A stretch of 64,000 nucleotides of DNA from Rhodococcus sp. 14-2483-1-2 (lineage in GTDB: Bacteria > Actinomycetota > Actinomycetes > Mycobacteriales > Mycobacteriaceae): the NCBI RefSeq assembly GCF_002259405.1, contig NZ_NPFW01000022.1, positions 372,001 to 436,000 on the forward strand, written 5' to 3'. This document shows positions 50,276-57,157 of this stretch, one piece after another (positions within the stretch are counted from its first letter, which is position 1; each line of letters starts with the position of its first letter). A program made the translations under genes and the position numbers. Below the pieces are notes generated by a model that had not been told where the DNA came from, ran no database searches, and was given only the letters and a program-made list of their open reading frames with translations.

Positions 50276-50725
50276 TCAGATCGGGCTTTCGAGCCACGTC
50301 CAGTCGAGCCCGATCCAGCCCCCGACCAACGCGAACGTGCCCAGCAACCACAGTGTTGCCAGCACGACGACGGTGGTGAACAGCACGCCGAGACCCTTCA
50401 CGAACATGGACTGCTTCGAGAACCACGCCATGAAGGCGTCGTATCTCTTGCGGACGAACCGCAGCGCACTCTTGGCCCACGCGAATTCCGAGGCCAGGAT
50501 GCCCAGGCCTGCGAACACGATCAGCCAGCCGGGCCCCGGGTACGGAATGGCGAGTACTCCCAGCACCAACACGACTGTTCCGACCACGCCGACCGTTATT
50601 CGGTACGCGAGATCGAGGGACTTGTTCTCGGCGATGCGCGCCCGGAAACGCCGGTGCTTCACCTTGGCTGTGTCCATCGGACCCTGGTCGGCGACGGCCC
50701 GGGGCTTCGACTGTTCGGTGCTCAC
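50276..50725 (-). CDS. TIGR02611-like small membrane protein
   Basis: The 149-residue protein has a charged N-terminus of about 40 residues and three hydrophobic segments; the central one contains IPYPGPGWLIVFAGLGILA, the PGPGW signature of TIGR02611 proteins of unknown function common in actinobacteria. The start is at 50725. It lies 97 bp upstream of thrS on the same strand, after the tRNA-Val gene terminator. Confidence 0.8.
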   Translation of the reverse strand: MSTEQSKPRAVADQGPMDTAKVKHRRFRARIAENKSLDLAYRITVGVVGTVVLVLGVLAIPYPGPGWLIVFAGLGILASEFAWAKSALRFVRKRYDAFMAWFSKQSMFVKGLGVLFTTVVVLATLWLLGTFALVGGWIGLDWTWLESPI

Positions 50726-50750
50726 CGGCTCAGGTTACCGGCCTCGAACG

Positions 50751-50790
50751 AAAGAAGGCCCGCACCGACTGGCGGTGCGGGCCTTCTTTT
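50751..50790. terminator. Terminator of the minus-strand tRNA-Val gene
   Basis: A perfect 17-bp stem (50751-50767 with 50773-50789) has a five-base loop, with T-runs on the plus strand and an equivalent TTCTTT on the minus strand. It lies directly downstream of the minus-strand tRNA-Val gene. Confidence 0.9.
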
Positions 50791-50793
50791 CTG

Positions 50794-50865
50794 TGGTCCC
50801 GGCTGGGATCGAACCAGCGACCTTCCGCGTGTGAAGCGGACGCTCTCCCACTGAGCCACGGGACC
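50794..50865 (-). tRNA. tRNA-Val (anticodon CAC)
   Basis: The 72-nt cloverleaf: acceptor GGTCCCG pairs with CGGGACC, D arm GCTCAGTGGGAGAGC, anticodon loop TTCACAC between TCCGC and GCGGA giving anticodon CAC, T arm GCTGGTTCGATCCCAGC, discriminator A. No CCA is encoded. Confidence 0.96.
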
Positions 50866-51108
50866 GAACGAGGCAAAACATTAACACGAGGTGCCGCGGC
50901 GAACCGAATCGCCTGTCCGATCGCCGAACAAGTCGACGGACTGCCTCCGCGGGGCTGCTCTGGCCTCTGCTTTCACACCTTTCACACGCGCCGATCTACC
51001 GAATTCGATGCCTGACCACGAGATTTGTGAGTTTCACTCCCGTTGGGTTAATGTTTTCCCCGCACCACGGAGACAACAACTGCCCAGCAGTGAGCGCCTC
51101 CGGGGTAT

Positions 51109-51180
51109 GCGGATGTGGCGCAGTGGTAGCGCATCACCTTGCCAAGGTGAGGGTCGCGGGTTCGAATCCCGTCATCCGCT
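51109..51180 (+). tRNA. tRNA-Gly (anticodon GCC)
   Basis: The 72-nt cloverleaf: acceptor GCGGATG with CATCCGC, anticodon loop TTGCCAA giving GCC, T arm CGGGTTCGAATCCCG, discriminator T. No CCA is encoded. First of three tRNA genes on the plus strand. Confidence 0.96.
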
Positions 51181-51197
51181 CGAGGGTCTCGACCCAT

Positions 51198-51268
51198 GGT
51201 GGAGTGGCCGAGTGGTGAGGCAACGGCCTGCAAAGCCGTGCACACGGGTTCGATTCCCGTCTCCACCT
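51198..51268 (+). tRNA. tRNA-Cys (anticodon GCA)
   Basis: The 71-nt cloverleaf: acceptor GGTGGAG with CTCCACC, anticodon loop CTGCAAA giving GCA, T arm CGGGTTCGATTCCCG, discriminator T. Lies 17 bp after tRNA-Gly, so co-transcribed. Confidence 0.95.
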
Positions 51269-51305
51269 CGCTAGTGCATCGGTTGCAAGATCGATGCGAG
51301 GACAC

Positions 51306-51380
51306 GCGCGATTAGCTCAGCGGGAGAGCGCTTCCCTGACACGGAAGAGGTCACTGGTTCAATCCCAGTATCGCGCACCA
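51306..51380 (+). tRNA. tRNA-Val (anticodon GAC), CCA encoded
   Basis: Acceptor GCGCGAT pairs with ATCGCGC. D arm GCTCAGCGGGAGAGC, anticodon loop CTGACAC giving GAC, T arm CTGGTTCAATCCCAG, discriminator A and an encoded CCA at 51378-51380. It is the only one of the four tRNA genes with CCA encoded. It borders the accessory island; tRNA-Val genes are known attachment sites for actinobacterial prophages. Confidence 0.96.
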
Positions 51381-51392
51381 CAGCAAGACAAG

Positions 51393-51427
51393 TCAGGCCC
51401 CCTTTCGAGGGGGCCTGATTTGTTTTG
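51393..51427 (+). terminator. Terminator of the plus-strand tRNA operon
   Basis: A 10-bp G/C-rich stem (51393-51402 with 51409-51418) has a six-base loop, followed by TTTGTTTT. It marks the end of the Gly-Cys-Val tRNA transcript and the edge of the core genome. Confidence 0.9.
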
Positions 51428-51532
51428 TGCCAGATACGTACCAGATCCTTCGGCGTGCCTGTGGGTCACGATGGCCCCTACTTAGGCACCGTCCTCACCG
51501 CAAGCTAGGTCGAAGGTGCAGTTGTAACTGTT

Positions 51533-51967
51533 CTAAGTGGTGCCACCATTCGAAGAATCGTCGTCCCTCAAAGCGTCTTCGAAGATGCGTACCAAATCGG
51601 GCGGTCCCACTTCCGCACGACGGCGTGCGGCTCCGCTTCGGACGTAAATCGCTAGCCCGAGCGCCGCTGCTACTAGGCCAGCACCGGCTACACCCAAACT
51701 TGCTGCGTTCATTTCCTCCGTCGACCGTCCAACCTGGCTGACAACAGTCAACGCGGTAACGAGTGTGCCCAAGACGTAGAGCGAAAAGCCAGCGTACTGA
51801 AAGCGCCGGAACCTGCCGATTCTTGCCCGCACCTGGTCAGTTTCGGACTCAGCCGAAAGCGGCAACGCGGATATGCCGCGGACCCTTGCCTCGATGCTGG
51901 CCGCAAGATCCGAGCGGCTTTCAAACTCGTTCCCCAAGCTGGTGTAAAGGTCTAAGTCCGATTTCAA
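51533..51967 (-). CDS. Small membrane protein of unknown function, 5-prime end unclear
   Basis: The 144-residue reading starts at TTG 51967. It has a soluble N-terminal part with SLGNEFESRSDLAASIEAR, two hydrophobic segments at about 56-78 (FQYAGFSLYVLGTLVTALTV) and 88-108 (AASLGVAGAGLVAAALGLAI), and an acidic C-terminus. The frame stays open upstream to 52060, just after TAG, and that extension encodes another hydrophobic stretch (IPVVGIVLTAFGAWAG). It contains no in-frame ATG or GTG, so the gene is either longer with a rare start or a 5-prime truncated remnant. Family not recognised. Confidence 0.5.
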   Translation of the reverse strand: MKSDLDLYTSLGNEFESRSDLAASIEARVRGISALPLSAESETDQVRARIGRFRRFQYAGFSLYVLGTLVTALTVVSQVGRSTEEMNAASLGVAGAGLVAAALGLAIYVRSGAARRRAEVGPPDLVRIFEDALRDDDSSNGGTT

Positions 51968-52163
51968 CAGCGTTCGGACGTCACGACGTCCGATCCACTG
52001 TCTAACCAGATCCCCCGCCCATGCCCCGAACGCCGTAAGAACGATTCCGACGACTGGAATCTAAGCATTCAAAGTGACCCACACCCTTCTGAGAAGTTGC
52101 CGCGGCCCACGCCACTAGCCCAAGTTCGTTGACCATGATGCAGAGTGCAGAGCCACTCTGCGG

Positions 52164-53042
52164 CTATTCGCGTGCTCCCGCCAGAATGATGAACCGATCC
52201 ATTACCCCGTAAAACACGTCCCAAACGACCTGTATCCCCTGCAGCAGGTCTTCGCCCTGAGGATCGAACGCGTGGACCTTTGAGCCGTCCGCCCGGTTCG
52301 CCGTTGCGGTTGTCAGCTCCGCGGCCCAACTGAATCCGTGCGCATGGGCGCTCAATGTTCGCCAGGTTCGGACGGCCTCGTACTGCTTACCAAAGTCCTC
52401 GTAATAGGGCAGATCAGGCGATATCACAGCCGCGCCGATCTCGACGATGTCGGTGTCGTACGGCTTCCGCTTAATTTCGTCAAAGTCGAACCCGAAGGCC
52501 GCTGCGTCCGTCCTTACTTCCGCAATCTGCGCATTCACCTTCGCGATTTGATTGCGAGCCTGTTCACGTCGCGTGTTGTAGTACACGTTGGCCTCCGTAT
52601 TGGGACGCTCCGGAGCATCAGCTAGGCCGCGAAACGCGTTGCGCTGATTCTTCAGCTCGTGATGTGTGATCGTCAGCGTGCGCCTTCGCCGCTCGTTCGG
52701 ATTCTCGTCCAATATCCATGCCGCCAGTGTGGCCCCGGTCAGCGCCGAACGAACGATCGAAAACGGGGCGAAGGCGGTCAGTCGGTCCCCGGACAGTACG
52801 GCCTTCGCGACAAACCGCACATGGTCGAGAACGTTCAGCGACACCAGAACGGCAGTCTCGTACGGCGTCCGACTCTTAAATAGGCAGAATTCGGCGACAA
52901 AGTCGCAGCCCTCACGGAGTGTGTTCCGGGACTCGAACAGCTCCACAGCACCGTCGATCACGGACAGGAGCGCTTCTAAACGCTCGCGAAGCTGCGCATC
53001 CACGGCATTTAGAGTTCGGGGCGGTGGGTCTGTGAGTGCCAT
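52164..53042 (-). CDS. Hypothetical helical protein in the island
   Basis: The 292-residue, probably soluble and mostly helical protein shows no catalytic motif that I recognise. Landmarks are FCLFKSRTPYETAVLVSLN near 58, SIVRSALTGATLAAWILDEN near 95 and TWRTLSAHAHGFSWAAEL near 225. The pattern of a helical bundle with conserved SALTG and SAHAHG resembles abundant uncharacterised actinobacterial proteins sometimes found in islands. ATG 53042 is preferred to TTG 53072; neither has a good ribosome-binding site. The gene stands alone, divergent from the small gene at 53140. Confidence 0.7.
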   Translation of the reverse strand: MALTDPPPRTLNAVDAQLRERLEALLSVIDGAVELFESRNTLREGCDFVAEFCLFKSRTPYETAVLVSLNVLDHVRFVAKAVLSGDRLTAFAPFSIVRSALTGATLAAWILDENPNERRRRTLTITHHELKNQRNAFRGLADAPERPNTEANVYYNTRREQARNQIAKVNAQIAEVRTDAAAFGFDFDEIKRKPYDTDIVEIGAAVISPDLPYYEDFGKQYEAVRTWRTLSAHAHGFSWAAELTTATANRADGSKVHAFDPQGEDLLQGIQVVWDVFYGVMDRFIILAGARE

Positions 53043-53139
53043 GGGCGGCAGTGTGCCAGGCGAGTGCGACAAACCCGGCGACCCAGCCCACGTTCATTCA
53101 CTCGAACGACGCCGATCCGACGCCGACCGGCGTTGACTG

Positions 53140-53388
53140 ATGGTCATGTGGAACAAACGAGTCGTGACCGAGAAGTGTGACGCCGCCGGCCTGACGGTGG
53201 ACGAGGCCGGGAGAAAATCGGGCATCCGGGATCTGCAGGGCCAACTGGACCGAACGATCCCGTACCACGACGACGCTACGGCCCTAGGTCGGACGCTCGG
53301 CGTACCCGAGCACGTGCTGACCACAGCCGATCCCGAGAACTGGGTACAGGTGTCACCGACAGAATGGGCACTCGCGCCTGATCAGTAG
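53140..53388 (+). CDS. Small HTH-like protein
   Basis: The 82-residue protein has a central pattern RVVTEKCDAAGLTVDEAGRK then ALGRTLGVPEHVL that suggests a short helix-turn-helix of XRE type, but this is uncertain. The C-terminus is WVQVSPTEWALAPDQ. The start could be ATG 53140 or ATG 53146, and no clear ribosome-binding site is seen. It is the only plus-strand gene in the island, divergent from the 292-aa gene and convergent with the nuclease cassette, where a small regulator would fit. Confidence 0.5.
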   Translation: MVMWNKRVVTEKCDAAGLTVDEAGRKSGIRDLQGQLDRTIPYHDDATALGRTLGVPEHVLTTADPENWVQVSPTEWALAPDQ

Positions 53389-53424
53389 CGTTCCAGTCCC
53401 CTAGCCGTCATTGGCAACTACGCG

Positions 53425-54861
53425 CTACCCCTCAACACCTGAGCCCTCCAACGGTACATCGCTGGAGCCAGTCAGAACATTGACAACCGATTCTTCCACG
53501 GGGTCGCGGTATCGGAGCACCTTCAGGGCAACCGAAGCCAAGTCTGCGAGCGCCACCGAACGATCTGCAGCAACGATCTGACCGTCGAAGTTAACCTTGA
53601 CGTCAGCAATCTCATCCTCTGCGTCGGCAGCAGGAAATCCCAAACCCAAGCTGCGAACGTAGTACGTGTCGTCTACCGAACGAGCGATGCTTTCGACGTC
53701 CTCGGACACATCTCGACTCTCTTCCGCATTTACGCTTATCGACCGCGAGATACCCGTCAAACTGACGGACAAGACGTCGAAACCGTCAAGGGCTTCCTCA
53801 AGATCTGGCCACAGAACAGCGGACTTCTTGTCGCGACCACGCAACGTCGCTCCAGACGGAGCAAGGTGCAATCGCGAGCCTCCAAAATTGACACCCAGAG
53901 TCGATCCGAGGATAGACCAAACGCCATCGGCACGAACTCTAGCCTCTTGCTCAGTCGCGTTGTCAGACGGAATGTTTTCAAGCCCAATATACGCGCGCTT
54001 TCCAGCCCATTTACCCATATTGGCACTGACCAGTGGCGTCAAGTCCAGACCGCCAAGTGCTTCTTTTAAGGACACCACGTCCATGAAATCAACCATCGAA
54101 CCGACATATCGCCAGAAGGATATATTGCGGGTAACTCCTTCATTTTCAATCAGCCAGGGAATCATTTTTCGAATCTCTGACGCATCGAGTTTCGAGTCTT
54201 CTTGGCTGAGGCGTTCCAATTCTGAAAAGTCGTCGCCAAGGGCCAATTCAACAAGACGTGCAGTTCGCGTTATCCGCGCAACCGACTCAGGAAGGAAACT
54301 TTCGGAAAGCTTTTCCACATAGGTGAGATCACTGTCGTCAGTGGATGATGTTCCTAGCGAGAGTAGCTCACTGACACGCGAAGTAGTCAGCAGACCTCGA
54401 CCACCGCGGGCCAGATTAGATCGAATAAGCCCAGCAAGGGGGGATTCGGAAACGACCTCATCGTCGTCAATCGAAACGGCATCAAAGGATTGCGCGTCGG
54501 CTACTAACGTCTCAGGCGCTGCCGATGACTGCTCACGCATCTCCTCTTCTACGCGGTTTTCGGCCGGATTTGAATTGAGCGCTAAAACAACTGGACGAAC
54601 GGCGTTAAATCTCACTGCATCATTGGCGGCAACAATAGATTCATATGAATTTCTGAGATAAAGCCGCCTTTCCGTCTTGTCTGGCCACTTGATTACGAAG
54701 TCCGGAACAGCGGAATGGTTAAAATATTCGGTATCGTCCAACTTAGCAGTATTATCTATTCTCTGAAATTCTCGCCTTACCGCAGCTTTAACGCCGGCGA
54801 TGTATGAATCCGGATCCTCGGCCGAACGCGCATAGGCAAGTTCATTCACAAAGGTGCTCAT
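53425..54861 (-). CDS. 478-aa protein of the nuclease cassette, N-terminus like a degenerate PD-(D/E)XK domain
   Basis: Last gene of the cassette, ATG 54861 overlapping the nuclease stop by 4 bp. Residues 45-85 contain HSAVPDFVIKWPDKTERRLY followed by LRNSYESI. This has the strand-turn-strand look of a restriction-nuclease core with Pro-Asp kept but the E-x-K positions replaced (Tyr-Leu-Arg). The middle (about 165-200) is glycine- and serine-rich (NLARGGRGLLTTSRVSELL). A later part contains NISFWRYVGSMVDFMDVVSL and GKRAYIGLENIPS. I do not recognise the family. Codon use is less GC-biased than in flanking genes, suggesting transfer. Could be a sensor, specificity or scaffold partner of the nuclease. 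Confidence 0.8.
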   Translation of the reverse strand: MSTFVNELAYARSAEDPDSYIAGVKAAVRREFQRIDNTAKLDDTEYFNHSAVPDFVIKWPDKTERRLYLRNSYESIVAANDAVRFNAVRPVVLALNSNPAENRVEEEMREQSSAAPETLVADAQSFDAVSIDDDEVVSESPLAGLIRSNLARGGRGLLTTSRVSELLSLGTSSTDDSDLTYVEKLSESFLPESVARITRTARLVELALGDDFSELERLSQEDSKLDASEIRKMIPWLIENEGVTRNISFWRYVGSMVDFMDVVSLKEALGGLDLTPLVSANMGKWAGKRAYIGLENIPSDNATEQEARVRADGVWSILGSTLGVNFGGSRLHLAPSGATLRGRDKKSAVLWPDLEEALDGFDVLSVSLTGISRSISVNAEESRDVSEDVESIARSVDDTYYVRSLGLGFPAADAEDEIADVKVNFDGQIVAADRSVALADLASVALKVLRYRDPVEESVVNVLTGSSDVPLEGSGVEG

Positions 54862-55496
54862 AGGGTCGGTGCCTTCCGGTTCAAGGTTGCCAGCACTGTC
54901 ATTAGTTCTTCGTGGGTAAGCGAGATGTCCTCCTGTTTTTCGTGCCAAACTAGGATCCATATCCGCTCAGAGACTCGCCTCAGCATCTTCGAATCAATTT
55001 CTCGACCGTCAAGGAGATCAGAGTATTCTTCAAGAGCCGAGCGAATTTTCTCTTCCGTAGTCAGTTCGGGCCACTCACTAATCTGAAACGGGTGGGATGT
55101 GACCCATAGATACTCGCGCTTAATGTCTGATCCACGAAGCTCAGATTCGTGAACTGTCGAGCTGTAGGCAGTAGCTAAGAATTCTTTAAAGTATTTGTGC
55201 TGATTCCCTGGGGACGAGTATCTCTTGCTCTCGACTACCACGGGCGACCGGCGGCTTCCGATGAATGAACCGGCCAGGTCGAACTTTTTTCGCGAGCCGT
55301 CAAGGCACAGGGCAATGCACTGACCTGCGTCTTCGTAGACGTTCCAGTTGAGTTCGATGAAAGTAGTGGCTTCGAGCCAGCGTTTCACTGCTGCCACCCC
55401 TACTCGTCCAAGCTCTTGGACTTCCTCTGCATCTACAGGCATTGGGGAATCGTAATCGTTGGCCTCACGCCAGGTAGTTGCAACACGTAATTGCAT
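54858..55496 (-). CDS. Putative PD-(D/E)XK-fold nuclease
   Basis: The 212-residue, probably cytosolic protein has a restriction-endonuclease-like core: helix GRVGVAAVKRWLE (31-42), strand ELNWNVYED (48-56), CLDGSRKKFDLAGSF with D73, and VVVESKRYSSPGNQ with E89 and K91. That gives D-x15-E-x-K, the spacing of PD-(D/E)XK enzymes. The rest is helical (YFKEFLATAYSSTV) and lacks an obvious DNA-recognition domain. ATG 55496 is used; TTG 55529 would overlap the previous gene. It lies 4 bp after the 223-aa gene and overlaps the 478-aa gene by 4 bp. Could be a defence nuclease or a toxin; untested. Confidence 0.7.
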   Translation of the reverse strand: MQLRVATTWREANDYDSPMPVDAEEVQELGRVGVAAVKRWLEATTFIELNWNVYEDAGQCIALCLDGSRKKFDLAGSFIGSRRSPVVVESKRYSSPGNQHKYFKEFLATAYSSTVHESELRGSDIKREYLWVTSHPFQISEWPELTTEEKIRSALEEYSDLLDGREIDSKMLRRVSERIWILVWHEKQEDISLTHEELMTVLATLNRKAPTL

Positions 55497-55500
55497 AGGC

Positions 55501-56172
55501 CTACCGATCGTCGAGCAGGCCTTCGTCAATTAGGCACTGCCGGGCGAGGGCCGGATTTCGCCGGATCGCGGCCTTCAGCTGACGGTGGTGAAACTCATCT
55601 CGCGTGATCTTGATGCTTCGCTCCCACCCTTCACGGCCGAGCGTCAACTTCTCTAGAATCAGAAACTCGATGAAGTCTTCCAACGTCGGTCTAAAGCGGC
55701 GTCCGCCCACCGGCAGGTGAAGCTTACGAAGGGCCCGCACGTTGCCGTCCGACCGGGTGCAACTTAGCTCCCAGTCAGGTGACGTGGCGTTAATCTGTAC
55801 GTGAGCCTCCGGGTAGCCGTGTGACTTCTCGCGTTCATAGTCGTAGTGCAGCAGCGTCTGTTCGAGATCGGCATCAACGGAAAGCACCAGGACTGAACTC
55901 GTCACCATCAGATACTTTTGCTCGTCGTCGCACTCCAGGCGCATCTGAATGCCGAGGAAGAGAGAAGGCTCTCCACCTATAGATAGTGGTACTCCTACCT
56001 GAGCATCCAGGTTGTACCTGTCAAGTTTGTAACCGACGGTGGCTCGTGGGTTGGTGCCATGCGTTACCACCGAGTTTAGTCTGATGCCGTGGCAGACTGT
56101 GCTGTTCAGCGTCTCTGACAACCCAGTTGCGAACCCATGCGCCTCACGATTCAAGTCAAACTGTCGCGCCAA
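55501..56172 (-). CDS. 223-aa beta-rich protein, second gene of the cassette
   Basis: It has an N-terminal and middle part of alternating hydrophobic residues (RLNSVVTHGTNPRATVGYKL; GEPSLFLGIQMRLECDDE; YLMVTSSVLVLSVDADLEQ), suggesting a beta sandwich, and a C-terminal helical part led by LHLPVGGRRFRPTLEDFIEF near 165. That HLPxGG-RFRP-LEDFxEFL pattern seems familiar from uncharacterised actinobacterial proteins paired with a small upstream gene, as here. The start is probably TTG 56172, overlapping the small gene by 17 bp. No known domain assigned. Confidence 0.75.
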   Translation of the reverse strand: MARQFDLNREAHGFATGLSETLNSTVCHGIRLNSVVTHGTNPRATVGYKLDRYNLDAQVGVPLSIGGEPSLFLGIQMRLECDDEQKYLMVTSSVLVLSVDADLEQTLLHYDYEREKSHGYPEAHVQINATSPDWELSCTRSDGNVRALRKLHLPVGGRRFRPTLEDFIEFLILEKLTLGREGWERSIKITRDEFHHRQLKAAIRRNPALARQCLIDEGLLDDR

Positions 56173-56368
56173 CTCGGCCCCGGTACAAGTCGCCCACGGC
56201 GGACCAAGCTAGTCGCGCGCGCAGAGAGTCGAAGTAGCCATCCCGCGCTTGCTCGGCTAGTTCATCGAACGTGCACCCCGCACGCCTTAGAGCGTTTTCG
56301 ATTGCGATGGTCAGGTCCTCGGCCGTAGCGACGATCACGGTATCGTCCGGTTCCAGCACGGCAGTCAT
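56156..56368 (-). CDS. 70-aa first protein of the cassette, antitoxin-like in size and context
   Basis: Starts at ATG 56368 with a perfect AAGGAGG five bases upstream. The first 25 residues form a short strand-helix (VLEPDDTVIVATAEDLTIAI), followed by a helical segment RRAGCTFDELAEQARDGYF which resembles a small HTH or a dimerising helix pair, and a tail ARLAWSAVGDLYRGRVGATV. Its stop overlaps the next gene. A small upstream gene with a stronger ribosome-binding site than the following gene is typical of antitoxin-toxin or regulator-effector pairs; this is inference only. Confidence 0.75.
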   Translation of the reverse strand: MTAVLEPDDTVIVATAEDLTIAIENALRRAGCTFDELAEQARDGYFDSLRARLAWSAVGDLYRGRVGATV

Positions 56369-56684
56369 GTTTGCCTCCTTGCTCGGATATCTCAACATAC
56401 CTGCATTTCTATCCCACGGGTACGACAAGCTAGCCCAAGCTTTGAACTTGTCCGGCCAAAGACGGCCCTTGACCAGCGCTTCCGTCGGCGCTTGGCGTAA
56501 GGATCAGCACCAGGGCGGGTAGACTACCTAGCCGCAGGTCAGAGGGTTTACGTGTCACGCTGAGCTGCGGTGCGTGCCTATCGGTACAGGCGGCTCACGC
56601 GCCCTGCTTCTGCGCGGATGCACGTCGCGTGGGATGGCCCGATATAGTTTGATCGATCGTCGGAGTGGCCCAAGCCCTATGGTG

Positions 56685-56790
56685 TGTTAGGAACGATCAG
56701 TTGCTGACACCGGTCGCACGGGATGGTTCCTACCTGCTACCTGCTTCCGCATTGCGGCTAAGACCCCCTGTCGAGGGGGTCTTTTTTGTG
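56685..56790 (+). ncRNA. Candidate small structured RNA ending in an intrinsic terminator
   Basis: Plus-strand segment with a possible 7-bp closing stem (taggaac with gttccta), a short hairpin (ccgca-t-tgcgg) and a terminator, with no coding gene upstream to explain that terminator. The 5-prime end is not determined, no promoter is convincing, and I do not recognise an RNA family. It could alternatively be the leftover end of an excised gene. Confidence 0.3.
56760..56788 (+). terminator. Strong plus-strand intrinsic terminator
   Basis: A nine-bp stem (56760-56768 with 56775-56783) has the loop TGTCGA and a run of Ts (ctttttt) after it. It lies 85 bp before GTG 56873 and so isolates that gene from transcription coming from the left. 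Confidence 0.88.
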
Positions 56791-56872
56791 CTTCACGAAT
56801 CAATTGTGGTGATTCACGCCATAGAAGTGCACAGTGGAGATGACGCACACACTTCGATGGAAGGACACTCAC

Positions 56873-57157
56873 GTGTCGGACGATGCTCAGAGCGAACCCA
56901 CAGTCGACGACGCCACCCTGGAGGAAGCGAAGAAGTCCGTCGAGGGCCTCGACGACCGGTATCGCCCCGGTGCCCGGCCCACCGTGGCCCTTCCGGGAAC
57001 CAACGGCACCGTCGCCGGGACCGCCTTCGCCGACATGGTCGACGACAACGGTGAGATGGTGGACGCCGATGACCAGGACTCCACCGACTCCGACAGCCCT
57101 ACTGACACGGATCACGCCGACACCCAGGAAAAGGTAACGTCCTCGAACGATGCCTGA
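56873..57157 (+). CDS. Small acidic protein of unknown function
   Basis: The 94-residue protein starts at GTG 56873 with AAGGA eight bases upstream. It is highly acidic and probably disordered: EEAKKSVEGLDDRYRPGARP near 23-42, a conserved-looking TVALPGTNGTVAGTAFADMV, then an Asp/Ser/Thr-rich tail (DADDQDSTDSDSPTDTDHAD). No signal peptide or TM. The stop overlaps the next gene by 8 bp. A start at ATG 56834 is possible but has no ribosome-binding site. Function unknown. Confidence 0.75.
   Translation: MSDDAQSEPTVDDATLEEAKKSVEGLDDRYRPGARPTVALPGTNGTVAGTAFADMVDDNGEMVDADDQDSTDSDSPTDTDHADTQEKVTSSNDA

Larger units (their letters stand above)
51430..56650. mobile_element. Inferred accessory island next to tRNA-Val(GAC)
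   Basis: Inference from context. The genes between the tRNA array and 56873 are unlike the conserved neighbours on both sides. Gene order that follows M. tuberculosis stops at thrS and resumes with GNAT, zapE and ribD. Base composition from about 53400 to 55000 is visibly richer in A+T than the flanks. The island starts right at a tRNA-Val gene. No integrase, transposase or repeated attachment core could be found, so the right boundary is a guess and the element is probably an immobile remnant or was acquired by homologous exchange. Confidence 0.5.
56369..56872. other. Intergenic region: right edge of the island, with hairpins
   Basis: 504 bp without a supported protein gene. It must contain the promoter of the minus-strand cassette on its left and that of the 94-aa gene on its right. 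Near 56690-56736 the sequence taggaac (56690-56696) can pair with gttccta (56725-56731) as the base of a larger hairpin, ccgcattgcgg (56746-56756) forms a small hairpin, and a strong intrinsic terminator follows. No copy of the tRNA-Val 3-prime end was found that would mark an attachment site. Confidence 0.6.

Noticed and set aside
51427..51741. Plus-strand frame just after the tRNA terminator as an integrase remnant.
   Set aside because: Its translation is Arg/Cys-rich with no tyrosine- or serine-recombinase motif.
51393..56788. Similar sequences ccccctttcgaggggg (51398) and ccccctgtcgaggggg (56764) flank the island and could be an attL/attR pair.
   Set aside because: Both are the stems of intrinsic terminators, a shape that recurs by function; similarity does not extend beyond the hairpin and a T-run.
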